From Alphaproteobacteria bacterium (GTDB lineage: Bacteria; Pseudomonadota; Alphaproteobacteria; Sphingomonadales; JAKSBY01): 64,000 nucleotides of DNA. Under the pieces are notes generated by a model. It was not told where the DNA came from, made no database searches, and saw only the letters and a program-made list of their open reading frames with translations. Location of the stretch: the NCBI GenBank assembly GCA_021774625.1, contig JAJFIV010000007.1:62001-126000 (forward strand), in the 5' to 3' direction. The translations under genes and the position numbers were made by a program. Shown piece after piece: positions 1 through 10,233 of this stretch. Each line of letters opens with the position of its first letter. Within the stretch, counting starts at the first letter, position 1.

Positions 1-61
1 ATTGCACGTCGACAACGGCGCCGATAATCTGGGTGATGCGGCCTTTGTTAGTTTTTGCCAT
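1..61 (-). CDS. atpD: F1 ATP synthase beta subunit, N-terminal 20 residues (cut by window edge)
   Basis: The reverse strand from 61 encodes MAKTNKGRITQIIGAVVDVQ and runs off the left edge. This is the characteristic start of the catalytic beta subunit of F1Fo ATP synthase, where ITQIIGAVVDV is the first strand of the N-terminal beta-barrel. It lies 39 bases after atpG on the same strand, the standard H-A-G-D order of the F1 operon. The start is ATG at 61-59. No catalytic motif falls inside the window, so identity rests on this short match plus gene order. Confidence 0.9.
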   Translation of the reverse strand, partial: MAKTNKGRITQIIGAVVDVQ

Positions 62-100
62 GGCGTCCTAAACTCCTCGTTCCTTGTGAGCCCACTGGCC

Positions 101-994
101 CTATAGCGCTTCCGCGCCCGAAATAATTTCAATCAGTTCCTTGGTGATGGCGGCCTGCCGCGACCGGTTATAGGTCAGGGTCAGCCGATCAATCATATCG
201 CCCGCATTACGGGTTGCATTATCCATCGCCGTCATGCGCGCGCCCTGCTCGCTGGCGGCATTCTCCAGAAGCGCCCGGAAGACCTGCACCGCGATATTGC
301 GCGGCAAAAGCGCTTTCAGAATTTCTTCTTCACCGGGCTCATATTCATAAGCCGCACCCTTGAGATCGGGCCCGGCCTGCTCCACACCGGCATCATCCGT
401 GATGGAAGCCGGGATCAGCTGCTGACCGGTAACGACCTGGGTCAGCGCCGACTGGAAGCGGGCATAAAACAAGGTGCAGACATCAAGCTCGCCATCCTCA
501 AACATCGAGAGAAGCCGCTCGGCGATGGGCGCCACGTCACCAAAGGCAAGCCTTTTGGCATGGCTCATATCGAAGGTATCGAGAATCATGGACCGGTAAT
601 CCCGGCGCAGCAGGGCGAGGCCTTTTTTCCCGATACAGAGAATTTTGACCGTCTTGCCTTCCTTCAGCAACGCCTCAATTCTCACTCTCGCCGCCTTGAC
701 GATAGAGGTATTGAAGCCGCCGCAAAGGCCGCGTTCCGATGTTGCCACCACAATCAGATGCACATCGTCCCTGCCCGTCCCCGCCAACAGCGGTGGCGCC
801 CCGGCATTGACGCCGACATTGGATGCAAGGCCGGAAAGAACCCGTTCCATCCGCTCCGCATAGGGCCGGGCCGCCTCGGCCGCTTCCTGGGCGCGGCGCA
901 GTTTCGACGCCGCGACCATTTTCATGGCCTTGGTGATCTTCTGCGTGGACTTCACGCTGTTGATGCGGATTTTTAGGTCCTTAAGAGACGGCAT
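101..994 (-). CDS. atpG: F1 ATP synthase gamma subunit
   Basis: Central rotor shaft of the F1 ATPase, coupling proton-driven c-ring rotation to catalysis in the alpha3beta3 head on the cytoplasmic side of the inner membrane. The 297-residue product has the family's two conserved termini: [20 protein letters not shown] followed by [14 protein letters not shown] at the N end, and a C-terminal helix around residues 252-297 with [16 protein letters not shown] and [12 protein letters not shown]. These two helices form the coiled-coil shaft. Length is normal for alphaproteobacteria. It is 26 bases downstream of atpA and upstream of atpD in the same operon. Nothing odd is seen. Confidence 0.98.
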   Translation of the reverse strand: MPSLKDLKIRINSVKSTQKITKAMKMVAASKLRRAQEAAEAARPYAERMERVLSGLASNVGVNAGAPPLLAGTGRDDVHLIVVATSERGLCGGFNTSIVKAARVRIEALLKEGKTVKILCIGKKGLALLRRDYRSMILDTFDMSHAKRLAFGDVAPIAERLLSMFEDGELDVCTLFYARFQSALTQVVTGQQLIPASITDDAGVEQAGPDLKGAAYEYEPGEEEILKALLPRNIAVQVFRALLENAASEQGARMTAMDNATRNAGDMIDRLTLTYNRSRQAAITKELIEIISGAEAL

Positions 995-1020
995 GATCTG
1001 ATCCGGTTCTTATCCTGTGT

Positions 1021-3110
<2,090 letters not shown>

Positions 3111-3236
3111 AGTTCAGCGTTCCCTTGGAATTGCTGCGGCCAGGGTTTGCTTTTCAGTGACCTTGGCCAACATTGTTGGCATTAAAACCGTCCGGGAATG
3201 AGCCAAACAGGGCCGCATGGCCCCGAACGCGGGCGT

Positions 3237-3265
3237 TACCTAGCACAGCAAAATTACACATGCAA
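3237..3265 (-). promoter_or_regulatory. Possible promoter of the F1 operon
   Basis: In the 203-base gap between atpH and priA the minus strand has TTGCAT (3265-3260), a 17-base spacer and TAGGTA (3242-3237). This would give a leader of about 120 bases with a small GGGCC/GGCCC hairpin. The -10 box is poor and the assignment is tentative. The gap otherwise holds no gene: the open frame across it lacks coding character. Confidence 0.3.
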
Positions 3266-3313
3266 GTCATGGCAACACGACTTTTTACTTCCTCCGCTTC
3301 CAAATGGTCATTG

Positions 3314-5530
3314 TCACAGAAAACTATAGGGATCAATATCGATTTTAACCCGGACATCCGACGGCAAACTGACCGTTTTCAGCCATTTTCGCACAAGTTT
3401 TTGCGGGCTGAGATTTGCGCCGGTCTTGATCAGAAAGCGCGCACGAAACCGGCCGCGGATTTGTGACAGAGGCGCCGGAGCCGGCCCCAGAATCAAAAGT
3501 CCGTCGGACTGCGGGGCTTTGTGGCCCAACATCCGCCCCGCCTCCTGCAGATTCGGCTGATTCCGGCTGGAAAGAATCAGCGCCACGAGTTTTCCGTAGG
3601 GCGGCAGGCTGGCCGCTTCCCTTGCTTCCGCCTCCGCCTGCATGAAGCGATCCTGATCGCCGGATATCATCGCCGCCATGACGGGGTGATCCGGGAAATA
3701 GGTCTGGATCAGCACCCGGCCCGGATGTTTCGCCCGCCCGGCCCGGCCCGACACCTGAATCAGCTGCTGATAGGTGCGCTCGATCGCCCTGAGATCGCCG
3801 CCCTTCAGACCGAGGTCCGCATCAATAATTCCGACCAGCGTCAGATTGGGAAAATGATAGCCCTTGGTGATGATCTGGGTGCCGATCACAATATCCACCC
3901 GGCCTGATTCGATATCGGCTATGGCCGCAGCAGCCTTGGCGGGCGTGGTCATCTGATCGCTCGCCATTACCCGCAGCCGGGCCGCCGGAAACCGGTTTTT
4001 CACCTCCTCCGCCAGTCTTTCAACCCCCGGCCCGCAGGCGGTCAGGCTGTCTTCGCTTTCGCATTCCGGACAGTGATCGGGTATCCGCATACCATAGCCG
4101 CAATGATGGCACATCAGCCGCCCCTGATAGCGGTGTTCCACCAGCCACGCCGTACAGTTGGGGCATTCCAGCCGTTCGCCGCAGGCCCGGCAGAGCGTCA
4201 GCGGCGCATAGCCCCGGCGATTGAGAAACAGCAGGGTCTGATGTCCGGCTTCCAGCGTTTGCGTGATCGCCCCTGCCAGTTCCGGCGACAGCCAAGACCC
4301 CGCAGGCAGCGGGTCCCGTCTCATATCGACAGCGATGATTTCCGGCAGGCGCGCCCCGCCATAGCGGTCTTTCATCCGGACATGCCGGTAGCGTTCCCGC
4401 TGACAGTTGATCAGCGATTCGAGGGAGGGTGTGGCGCTTGCCAGAATGAGCGGAATGCCGGTTTGCGAGGCACGGACCACCGCCATATCCCGGGCATGAT
4501 AAAGCACGCCTTCCTCCTGTTTGAAAGACACATCATGCTCTTCATCGGCAATGATCAGTTCCAGACCGGGAAACGGCAGAAACAGGGCCGAGCGCGCCCC
4601 GACCACAACCCTTGCCTGTCCATCCAGCGCGGCGCGCCACGCCCGTCTGCGCTCCGACTTCCTAAGCCCCGAGTGCCATTCGACCGGCGGCACACCGAAT
4701 CGCTCTTTAAACCGTTCCAGCCATTGGGTGGTGAGGGCGATTTCCGGCAGCAGAACCAGAACCTGCGCGCCCGGCTTGCGGAGCGCCCGGGCAACGGCCT
4801 CGAAATAAACCTCGGTCTTGCCGGACCCGGTCACGCCTTCCAGCAGGATCGTCTGATAACCCCCCTGATCCACATATTTACAGAGGACTGCCGCCGCCTC
4901 TTTCTGTTCCGCAGTCAAAACCGGGCCTTCGCGGAACGGGTCCGGGGCGGGATAAGCGGCATCCGCCGGCACCTCGAGACCTTCCACGGCGCCTGATTTT
5001 ATAAGTCCCCGGATCACGCTGTCGCTGACCCCGGCGGCTTTTGCGAGACCTTTGATGTGCCATGCCCTGCCATCGGCAAGAACATCCAGAACCCGGGACC
5101 GGGCGGCCGTCATGCGATCCGGCTCAAGCATTCCCTTTTTATATTTGATAGTGACCGGCGGCGGACCAAGCGCTTCCGGTGTGTTTAATATCATGCGAAG
5201 CACCGCCCCCTGCGAAGCCATATTATACCCGGCGACCCAATCAACAAAGCGCCGCAACACCGTGGTAAGCGGCGGCACGTCAATAACGGAATGGATGGGC
5301 TTCAGCTTTTCCAGCGGCAGGATTTTGCCGCGCATCTCCTTCTTTCCGGTTTCCCAGATTACACCGATGCGCTTTCGCCCCGACAAGGGCACCTCGACAA
5401 AGGAACCGGGTTTTGGCGGCGGAAAGGGCGCGAGATAATCGAGCGGTCCGGCGAGCGGCAGGGGCAACAGGACGGAAATCCGCACCTCACCCAACAATCC
5501 CGTCTGTTCCTGCTCAGCCTCGTTGGTCAT
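3314..5530 (-). CDS. priA: Primosomal protein N', replication-restart helicase PriA
   Basis: 3'-to-5' DNA helicase that reloads the replisome at stalled forks. From the ATG at 5530 the product is 738 residues. It has an N-terminal DNA-binding domain, Walker [15 protein letters not shown] near residue 232, the DEEH Walker B box, and a Cys-rich zinc insert around residues 445-500 ([26 protein letters not shown]). Helicase motif VI is seen as QVSGRAGRA. Other in-frame starts exist: a GTG at 5545 follows AAGAGG at better spacing, and the frame stays open to 5566, so the first residues are uncertain. It lies divergent to fsa and upstream of the F1 operon, a neighbourhood common in alphaproteobacteria. 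Confidence 0.96.
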   Translation of the reverse strand: MTNEAEQEQTGLLGEVRISVLLPLPLAGPLDYLAPFPPPKPGSFVEVPLSGRKRIGVIWETGKKEMRGKILPLEKLKPIHSVIDVPPLTTVLRRFVDWVAGYNMASQGAVLRMILNTPEALGPPPVTIKYKKGMLEPDRMTAARSRVLDVLADGRAWHIKGLAKAAGVSDSVIRGLIKSGAVEGLEVPADAAYPAPDPFREGPVLTAEQKEAAAVLCKYVDQGGYQTILLEGVTGSGKTEVYFEAVARALRKPGAQVLVLLPEIALTTQWLERFKERFGVPPVEWHSGLRKSERRRAWRAALDGQARVVVGARSALFLPFPGLELIIADEEHDVSFKQEEGVLYHARDMAVVRASQTGIPLILASATPSLESLINCQRERYRHVRMKDRYGGARLPEIIAVDMRRDPLPAGSWLSPELAGAITQTLEAGHQTLLFLNRRGYAPLTLCRACGERLECPNCTAWLVEHRYQGRLMCHHCGYGMRIPDHCPECESEDSLTACGPGVERLAEEVKNRFPAARLRVMASDQMTTPAKAAAAIADIESGRVDIVIGTQIITKGYHFPNLTLVGIIDADLGLKGGDLRAIERTYQQLIQVSGRAGRAKHPGRVLIQTYFPDHPVMAAMISGDQDRFMQAEAEAREAASLPPYGKLVALILSSRNQPNLQEAGRMLGHKAPQSDGLLILGPAPAPLSQIRGRFRARFLIKTGANLSPQKLVRKWLKTVSLPSDVRVKIDIDPYSFL

Positions 5531-5614
5531 AGGCGTGTTGTACACATGCCGCCTCTTGTCATGCAATGGTCACGGTGCTACGCCATGGTCAGCCGTATAA
5601 ATAAGGGAAGCGCC

Positions 5615-6268
5615 ATGAAATTTTTTGTCGATACCGCCGATATCAGCGACATCCGGGAACTGGCCGCAACCGGCCTTTTGGACGGGGTGACCACCAATCC
5701 GTCCCTGATCAAAAAGAGTGGACGGGATTTCATGGAGGTGATTGCGGAAATCTGTGACGTGGTGGATGGCCCGGTCAGCGCGGAAACCGTCGCCACCGAT
5801 CATGCGACCATGCTGAAGGAAGGCCGGAAGCTGGCGAAAATCGCAAAAAATATCGCCGTTAAGGTCCCGTTGACAGTTGATGGGTTAAAAACATGCAAGG
5901 TGCTGACGGAAGCAGGCACGATGGTCAATGTGACCCTGTGTTTTTCTGCAACCCAGGCCCTGCTGGCGGCCAAGGCTGGCGCTACCTTCATCTCGCCGTT
6001 TGTCGGACGGCATGATGATATCAGCCAGGACGGCATGGCCGTGATCGAGGATATCAGACTGATTTACGACAATTATGATTTCGCTACGGAAATCCTGGTC
6101 GCCTCGGTCCGCCACCCCGTTCATGTGCTGGAATCGGCCCGTATTGGGGCCGATGTGGTGACAGTGCCGCCGGAGGTGATTAGAAAATTGTTTAAACACC
6201 CGCTCACGGATCGGGGTTTGGAAGCCTTCTTAAAAGACTGGGACGAGACCGGCCAATCCATTCTCTGA
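5615..6268 (+). CDS. fsa: Transaldolase / fructose-6-phosphate aldolase family protein
   Basis: Class I aldolase-fold enzyme of the small, 217-residue transaldolase subfamily (type 3B/FSA), acting on C6/C7 sugar phosphates in the cytoplasm. It starts [17 protein letters not shown] with AAGGGAAG five bases upstream of the [15 protein letters not shown] and the Schiff-base lysine K83 in NIAVKVPLT are present, as is the C-terminal [15 protein letters not shown]. The loop [10 protein letters not shown] has His where I would expect Leu (GRLDD) in this subfamily; the effect is unknown. Sequence alone does not separate transaldolase from fructose-6-phosphate aldolase activity. Confidence 0.93.
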   Translation: MKFFVDTADISDIRELAATGLLDGVTTNPSLIKKSGRDFMEVIAEICDVVDGPVSAETVATDHATMLKEGRKLAKIAKNIAVKVPLTVDGLKTCKVLTEAGTMVNVTLCFSATQALLAAKAGATFISPFVGRHDDISQDGMAVIEDIRLIYDNYDFATEILVASVRHPVHVLESARIGADVVTVPPEVIRKLFKHPLTDRGLEAFLKDWDETGQSIL

Positions 6269-6309
6269 TCGACCCGCGGGTCGAACAAGGGCTCCGAGGA
6301 CAAGAGCCC
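6269..6309 (+). other. Palindrome plus hairpin between fsa and DUF484
   Basis: TCGACCCGCGGGTCGA at 6269-6284 is a perfect 16-bp palindrome directly after the fsa stop. It is followed by GGGCTC (6289-6294) and GAGCCC (6304-6309), a 6-bp stem with a nine-base loop, ending 14 bases before the DUF484 start codon. There is no T-tract, so an intrinsic terminator is unlikely. mRNA processing or translation control of the next gene is possible, but this is inference. Confidence 0.5.
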
Positions 6310-6323
6310 GAGGGGATGAGAAA

Positions 6324-7061
6324 GTGGCCAGGAGCAGCAAAAACGCGCCCAAGCGGGTGAAGGTGACGCGCAAACGCGCAGCATCGGTTTTAACGGATGA
6401 AGCGGTGAAAGCTTATCTGGCGGATCACCCGGATTTTCTGGTAGAAAATGAAGAACTGTTGCAGGTTCTCACACCGCCAACCTATCACTCGGGCCGCCAT
6501 GTGGTCGATTTCCAACGCTACAGCATTGAACGGCTGCGACATTATCTGACGGAGCTGGACGCCTATCAGGGCCGCCTGATTGCCGCCACTCGCAGCAATA
6601 TTTCCAATCAGCAACAAATTCATGATGCCGTATTGGCTGCGATGGATGCCGAATCGCTGCCGGAACTGGTGCATACGGTCACCCAGGACTGGGTCGATAT
6701 GCTGGGTGTGGACGCCATTGTGCTCGCACTGGAAGACAAGGCCTCGCTCAGCTGGGTCTCCAATGTCGGCATTCTGCCGCTGGAAGCCTGCTGGATTGAG
6801 GATATGGTCGGCTTGGAGGGTGCTGTGATTCGCCGCGGTCGCGTGGCCGCGTCGCCGCGGATATTCGGACCCGCGGCGCCGCTGATCCAGGCCGAGGCCA
6901 TGGTGCGGATGGCGCCCGCAAAACCCCTGCCGCAGGGTCTTCTGGCGTTTGGCACCCGTGAATCCGACAGTTTTTATCCCGGTCAGGGCACAGAACTGCT
7001 ACGCTTCCTCGCAAGCGTCGTGCAAAAGTGCCTGAAACCATGGTTCGAAAAAACGGTCTAA
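6324..7061 (+). CDS. DUF484 family protein (GAF-like), upstream partner of xerC
   Basis: A 245-residue cytoplasmic protein of the DUF484 family. The N-terminal part has the signature VKAYLADHPDFLVENEELL at about residues 28-46 and VVDFQRYSIERLR further on. The remainder is a GAF-like domain with no obvious ligand motif. The first 20 residues are Lys/Arg-rich. The start is GTG at 6324 preceded by AGGGGA; the ATG at 6316 is in another frame. It overlaps xerC by 34 bases, a widespread DUF484-xerC pairing in proteobacteria. Its biochemical role is not established. Confidence 0.92.
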   Translation: MARSSKNAPKRVKVTRKRAASVLTDEAVKAYLADHPDFLVENEELLQVLTPPTYHSGRHVVDFQRYSIERLRHYLTELDAYQGRLIAATRSNISNQQQIHDAVLAAMDAESLPELVHTVTQDWVDMLGVDAIVLALEDKASLSWVSNVGILPLEACWIEDMVGLEGAVIRRGRVAASPRIFGPAAPLIQAEAMVRMAPAKPLPQGLLAFGTRESDSFYPGQGTELLRFLASVVQKCLKPWFEKTV

Positions 7062-8008
7062 AGCCGGATATAGCAGATTTAGAGACGGTCCTCGCAGCGT
7101 CGCCCGCTCTCGCGGCGCTGATCCCGCGCTGGCGGCGGCATCTTTCATCGGAACGCCGGGTCTCGTCCCACACCCTTGCCGCCTATAACCGCGATCTCGG
7201 CTTTTTTATCGCCTTTCTCGCCGGTCATCTGGGCCAGCCGCCAACAGCGGGGGATTTACAAGCCCTCAAGCCGGCGGACTTTCGCTCCTACCTCGCCAAA
7301 CGCAAAAACGAAGGCCTCGGCCCCCGCTCCATGGCCCGCACGCTCTCGTCCCTGAAATCCTTCTTTTCCTATCTCGACCGGGTGGAAGGCCTGACCAATT
7401 CCGCCCTCTCCGTTATCCGTTCGGCCAAAATTCCAAAAAGCGTCCCCCATCCGCTGACGGAAAAAGGCGCAAAGCGGATGGTTCAGGATATCGGCACCCT
7501 GCCGACGCAAGACTGGATCGCCGCCCGCGATGTGGCGGTGGTGACCCTGCTCTATGGCGCCGGTCTCAGGATCGGCGAGGCGCTGGCGCTTAACCGGTGG
7601 GATGCGCCGGCGGGCGATGTCATGACCATCATGGGCAAGGGCAGCAAGGAACGCCGCGTTCCTATCCTGCCCGTGGTGCGGGATGCTATCCGCCATTATC
7701 TCACGCTCTGTCCCTATGCACTCGCCCCCGATAGCCCGCTCTTCGTCGGGATGCGCGGCGGCCGCCTCAACCCCCGCGCCATCCAGAAAGCCATGGAAAC
7801 CGTGCGCCGCGCTATTGGTTTGCCGGAAAGCGCCACTCCCCATGCGCTCCGCCACAGTTTTGCCACCCACCTCCTATCGGCAGGCGGCGACCTCCGCACC
7901 ATCCAGGAACTCTTGGGCCACGCCAGCCTTTCAACGACACAGCACTATACGGATGTGGACACGGCCCAGCTGATGGCTGTCTATGACAAGGCGAGGCCAA
8001 GGAAATAG
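7028..8008 (+). CDS. xerC: Tyrosine recombinase XerC
   Basis: Site-specific recombinase that acts with XerD to resolve chromosome dimers at dif. The 326-residue product has the N-terminal SAM-like core-binding domain (about residues 20-125) and the catalytic domain. Visible catalytic residues are R181 in GLRIGEAL, H272 and R275 in HALRHSF, H298 in LGHASLS and the nucleophile Y307 in TQHYTDV. I take the GTG at 7028, but an in-frame ATG at 7040 is an alternative. The overlap with DUF484 and the core neighbourhood argue for a housekeeping XerC rather than a phage or island integrase. Confidence 0.95.
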   Translation: MPETMVRKNGLKPDIADLETVLAASPALAALIPRWRRHLSSERRVSSHTLAAYNRDLGFFIAFLAGHLGQPPTAGDLQALKPADFRSYLAKRKNEGLGPRSMARTLSSLKSFFSYLDRVEGLTNSALSVIRSAKIPKSVPHPLTEKGAKRMVQDIGTLPTQDWIAARDVAVVTLLYGAGLRIGEALALNRWDAPAGDVMTIMGKGSKERRVPILPVVRDAIRHYLTLCPYALAPDSPLFVGMRGGRLNPRAIQKAMETVRRAIGLPESATPHALRHSFATHLLSAGGDLRTIQELLGHASLSTTQHYTDVDTAQLMAVYDKARPRK

Positions 8009-8161
8009 AATAATAATAAATATAGTTATCCAAATAAAATTCATTTAGAAAAAAATATAATATAAGTAATTATTATTTCAAATACATTGTAATTATTTAG
8101 TATAACCACCATATAATAATTAGCGACATATTATTGTCGTTGTAAATGGAAGTTATTTCAT
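8009..8161. other. AT-rich spacer after xerC
   Basis: About 150 bases made largely of A/T runs, in sharp contrast with the GC-rich sequence either side. No gene, T-tract terminator or clear dif-like site was recognised. It separates the conserved xerC unit from a patch of small orphan genes. Its 3' part may hold a promoter for those genes, but no convincing box pair was seen. Confidence 0.7.
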
Positions 8162-8308
8162 ATGTCCTATAAACAATTCTCACAAAAACAAGACAATATG
8201 AGTAAAGACAATCCCGGCGGCAAACCCAAGGATGCGCCGCGGATCGATCAACCCAGCCAGGCGCCCAAAGAGACTCCTGCCGTCGTCGCACCAGCGCCAA
8301 AATCATAA
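8162..8308 (+). CDS. Small Pro/Lys-rich hypothetical protein
   Basis: A 48-codon frame starting MSYKQFSQKQDNMSKDN and ending PAPKS. It is rich in Pro, Lys, Ala and Gln, with no Cys and no membrane segment, and is probably disordered. GGAAG lies nine bases before the ATG at 8162; an internal ATG at 8198 would give a 36-residue form. The GC-rich composition from 8200 onward, against the AT-rich flank, supports coding use. Not recognised as any family, and it could be spurious. Confidence 0.4.
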   Translation: MSYKQFSQKQDNMSKDNPGGKPKDAPRIDQPSQAPKETPAVVAPAPKS

Positions 8309-8315
8309 AATCAAT

Positions 8316-8342
8316 ACGGAGGAGGGCATAGTCTTCCTCCGT
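8316..8342 (+). terminator. Hairpin after the small Pro-rich frame
   Basis: ACGGAGGA (8316-8323) and TCCTCCGT (8335-8342) form a perfect 8-bp stem with an 11-base loop, seven bases after the stop at 8308. There is no T-tract, so it is at best a weak terminator or an mRNA end stabiliser. The left arm also resembles a ribosome-binding site that the right arm would mask, but no start codon follows at useful spacing. Confidence 0.35.
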
Positions 8343-8376
8343 CACAACGGCATGGAGCTAGACCGGGAAATATTCA

Positions 8377-8703
8377 ATGACACCACGTGTCACCAGGAAG
8401 GAAGTGACCTTTAGCAAGCCTTTCACCCTAGGCGGGTTTGATGAGGTTTTGCCCGCGGGCGTCTATTGTGTGGAAACGGAAGAAGAACTTCTGGACAGCA
8501 TCTCCTTTACCGCCTACCGCCGAAAATTGACTCTTATACATCTGCGGCCAAGGCCCGGCCATCCGGGTGTTCACCGGACATTGACCATTGACCCGAAAGA
8601 ATTGGACGCGGCTATCAGGCGCGATCAGGCACTGGACAAGTTTCTGGCCATCCATTCAGACCGTCAAACGGTGGCGCAGCAAGAGGGAAACTTCAATGAA
8701 TAG
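8377..8703 (+). CDS. Conserved-looking hypothetical protein, 108 residues
   Basis: The product begins MTPRVTRKEVTFSKPFTLGG and contains FDEVLPAGVYCVETEEELLD and FTAYRRKLTLIHL. Its last third, DPKELDAAIRRDQALDKFLA, is helical and charged. It is probably a small cytoplasmic protein without signal peptide or membrane segment. I recall similar anonymous proteins in alphaproteobacteria (VLPAG-type motif), but have no function to offer. Its last eight bases overlap the ATG of the following secreted Cys-repeat protein at 8696, so the two are likely translated together. Confidence 0.75.
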   Translation: MTPRVTRKEVTFSKPFTLGGFDEVLPAGVYCVETEEELLDSISFTAYRRKLTLIHLRPRPGHPGVHRTLTIDPKELDAAIRRDQALDKFLAIHSDRQTVAQQEGNFNE

Positions 8704-9280
8704 ACGATTACGCCCCAACACCATCCTAAAATATGTCCCGGTTTTGCTTTTGTTTTTTTTGACGCCTTTCGGCGGAACATACGCCCAGGGCGCACCCACC
8801 GGGACACCTGAGAACGCAAGTGCGAAAAGCTATGGCAGCGGGTGGGCGTGCAATCGTGGTTATCGGGAGGCTGACGGTGTCTGCCAGGCTTTCGAAGTGC
8901 CGTTGAATGCCTATCTGAATTCCTTCGGTGATCGGTGGATCTGTGGCCGGGGTTATCAAGAGAAGGATGATGTCTGTGTTGCGATCAGCGTACCACTGAA
9001 TGCTTACCTGTCTGATACTTCGTACCGGTTGGGCTGGGAATGCAATCATGGATATCGTGCGGCTGACGATGCCTGTGTGCCTGTCAAGGTGCCCCTGAAT
9101 GGGTATTTTGTCGCTTCTTCATACGGATTGGGCTGGAAATGTGAGCGTGGTTACAGGGCCGCTGGCGAGCTTTGTGTAGCCGTCTGGATGCCGGAAAATG
9201 CCCATCTCGATTTTTCCGGAAATGCCTGGGATTGCGACCGGCCCTACCGGAAGCAAGTGGATAAGTGCATTTTGCCCTGA
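8696..9280 (+). CDS. Secreted protein with five Cys-pair repeats
   Basis: A 194-residue product from the ATG at 8696, which follows AGAGGGAAA. The first 32 residues form a signal peptide with the hydrophobic run YVPVLLLFFLTPFGG and a likely cut after TYAQG. The mature part is five tandem units of about 22-33 residues. Each has a GxxWxCxRGY core with the second Cys nine residues after the first, usually followed by VPLNAYL. The second Cys of each pair suggests a disulphide per unit once exported. A frame open upstream to 8588 is not used, because the signal peptide starts at 8696. The repeat family seems to recur in other proteobacteria, but its role is unknown to me. Confidence 0.8.
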   Translation: MNRRLRPNTILKYVPVLLLFFLTPFGGTYAQGAPTGTPENASAKSYGSGWACNRGYREADGVCQAFEVPLNAYLNSFGDRWICGRGYQEKDDVCVAISVPLNAYLSDTSYRLGWECNHGYRAADDACVPVKVPLNGYFVASSYGLGWKCERGYRAAGELCVAVWMPENAHLDFSGNAWDCDRPYRKQVDKCILP

Positions 9281-9437
9281 GCGATGCAGACAGAGGGTCC
9301 CTATTAGATATGTAATCACTATAAATTAGCGAAATGAATGATAAGAATGTCATGGTAAAGGCCTTCCGCCATACAATGATCTTTACAATCCGGTGTTCCC
9401 GCGATGGTCACTGGCGATATTGGCCGGTTCCAAAAAC

Positions 9438-9707
9438 ATGTCACTGAATTTTCCAAATGAAAGCCGCAGTTTTGACGGTATCAGAAACCGCGTCTGTTTC
9501 TGGGGATATGACAGTGTGATCGAGATTTCGTTCTTTGTGGGAACGGATGTTCTGAAAAAAATTAATCCTGAAATTGGCGCGGTGGAGGCGGGATTTCTGA
9601 CAGCATTTGATGCCGCTCGGGAGCGGATTCAGAGTGTTGCAGATAAAGTCTATAGGCGTGATGGAAAAAGATCATATGCCTATACGCTTGCAGCGGAGGA
9701 ATTTTGA
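9438..9707 (+). CDS. DUF1488 family protein
   Basis: An 89-residue product from the ATG at 9438. It carries the DUF1488 pattern: MSLNFPNESRSFD at the start, VCFWGYDSVIEISFFV in the middle, and AFDAARERIQSVADKVYRR near the end, closing with the aromatic/acidic AAEEF. The family is a small cytoplasmic protein group of unknown function, common in alphaproteobacteria. The frame stays open upstream to 9393, but the family start is at MSLNF. Spacing to neighbours (157 and 82 bases) suggests an independent transcript. Confidence 0.8.
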   Translation: MSLNFPNESRSFDGIRNRVCFWGYDSVIEISFFVGTDVLKKINPEIGAVEAGFLTAFDAARERIQSVADKVYRRDGKRSYAYTLAAEEF

Positions 9708-9789
9708 AGGACGCAGGTCGCAACCAGAAGTGATGGATACGAGAAAACCCCGGACTCTGATCACTCATTTACCCTGAAAGAAATACCAA

Positions 9790-10038
9790 ATGTATATATC
9801 GCCACCGATTACTATATTAACTATTTTAGCTGTCGTCCTTGCTGGTACGGTTTGGCTGGCTCCACCGGAACAAGTGGAGACACACGTGAATATAGTTCTC
9901 CCCGCTGCCACCTATCAAAAACTTGTCACATGGGGCAAAGAGCATCCCGGAATAAGTGGAAGACCACAAGCCGTAGCAGATATTATTGAAGGGTTTGCGG
10001 AAAGCGGGGAAATATATATCGAAGACCCTGTAAATTAA
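9790..10038 (+). CDS. Small single-pass membrane or exported hypothetical protein
   Basis: An 82-residue product with an N-terminal hydrophobic segment (PPITILTILAVVLAGTVWLA, residues 5-24) that acts as an anchor or signal. A mature domain follows with VNIVLPAATYQKLVTWGKEH and a C-terminal acidic end. The mature part resembles small ribbon-helix-helix-like stretches (helix-rich, AVADIIEGFAE) but no family is recognised. The upstream purine-rich CTGAAAGAAA is only a weak ribosome-binding site. Likely real, given composition, but unproven. Confidence 0.5.
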   Translation: MYISPPITILTILAVVLAGTVWLAPPEQVETHVNIVLPAATYQKLVTWGKEHPGISGRPQAVADIIEGFAESGEIYIEDPVN

Positions 10039-10126
10039 AAGACTGCTCCAGCTAATTTGGCCTGATTCTCAAGGAGCAATACCAACTGTCCGTTCGGGTG
10101 CCCAAGTTGGATGATTAAAAAACAAA

Positions 10127-10224
10127 GCCGGCCACCCGTGAAAACGGGGATCCATGTTTCAAATACTGTGACGGTTGACGGATCGATTTCGGCTCCAGAG
10201 ATTCATCTCTGGGGCCGGAATGAC
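10127..10224. repeat. Candidate dispersed palindromic intergenic repeat
   Basis: About 100 bases between the plus-strand orphan genes and lpd. One end carries CCCGT-GAAA-ACGGG (10135-10148) next to GGATCCATG. The other end has a 12-bp stem, GGCTCCAGAGAT (10191-10202) against ATCTCTGGGGCC (10205-10216), with one T-G pair, a two-base loop and then GGAATGAC. Read on the minus strand it runs GTCATTCCGGC to CATGGATCCCCG, the familiar layout of proteobacterial dispersed repeats. The larger stem may also act as the 3' end structure of the sucCDAB-lpd transcript. There is no T-tract. No second copy is seen in the window. Confidence 0.5.
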
Positions 10225-10233
10225 GTCGGCGGC

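Noticed and set aside
3154-3357. A 67-codon minus-strand frame between atpH and priA.
   Set aside because: It overlaps the 3' end of priA, lacks a convincing ribosome-binding site and family match; the region is better read as the F1 operon leader.
7028-8008. Phage or island integrase.
   Set aside because: Fused overlap with DUF484 and core flanking genes indicate the housekeeping XerC.
8009-8200. Possible dif site in the AT-rich stretch beside xerC.
   Set aside because: No 28-bp site with the two XerC/XerD arms was found, and dif is usually far from xerC.
8097-8345. An 82-codon minus-strand frame over the AT-rich spacer.
   Set aside because: Composition is not coding-like and it opposes a better-supported small plus-strand frame.
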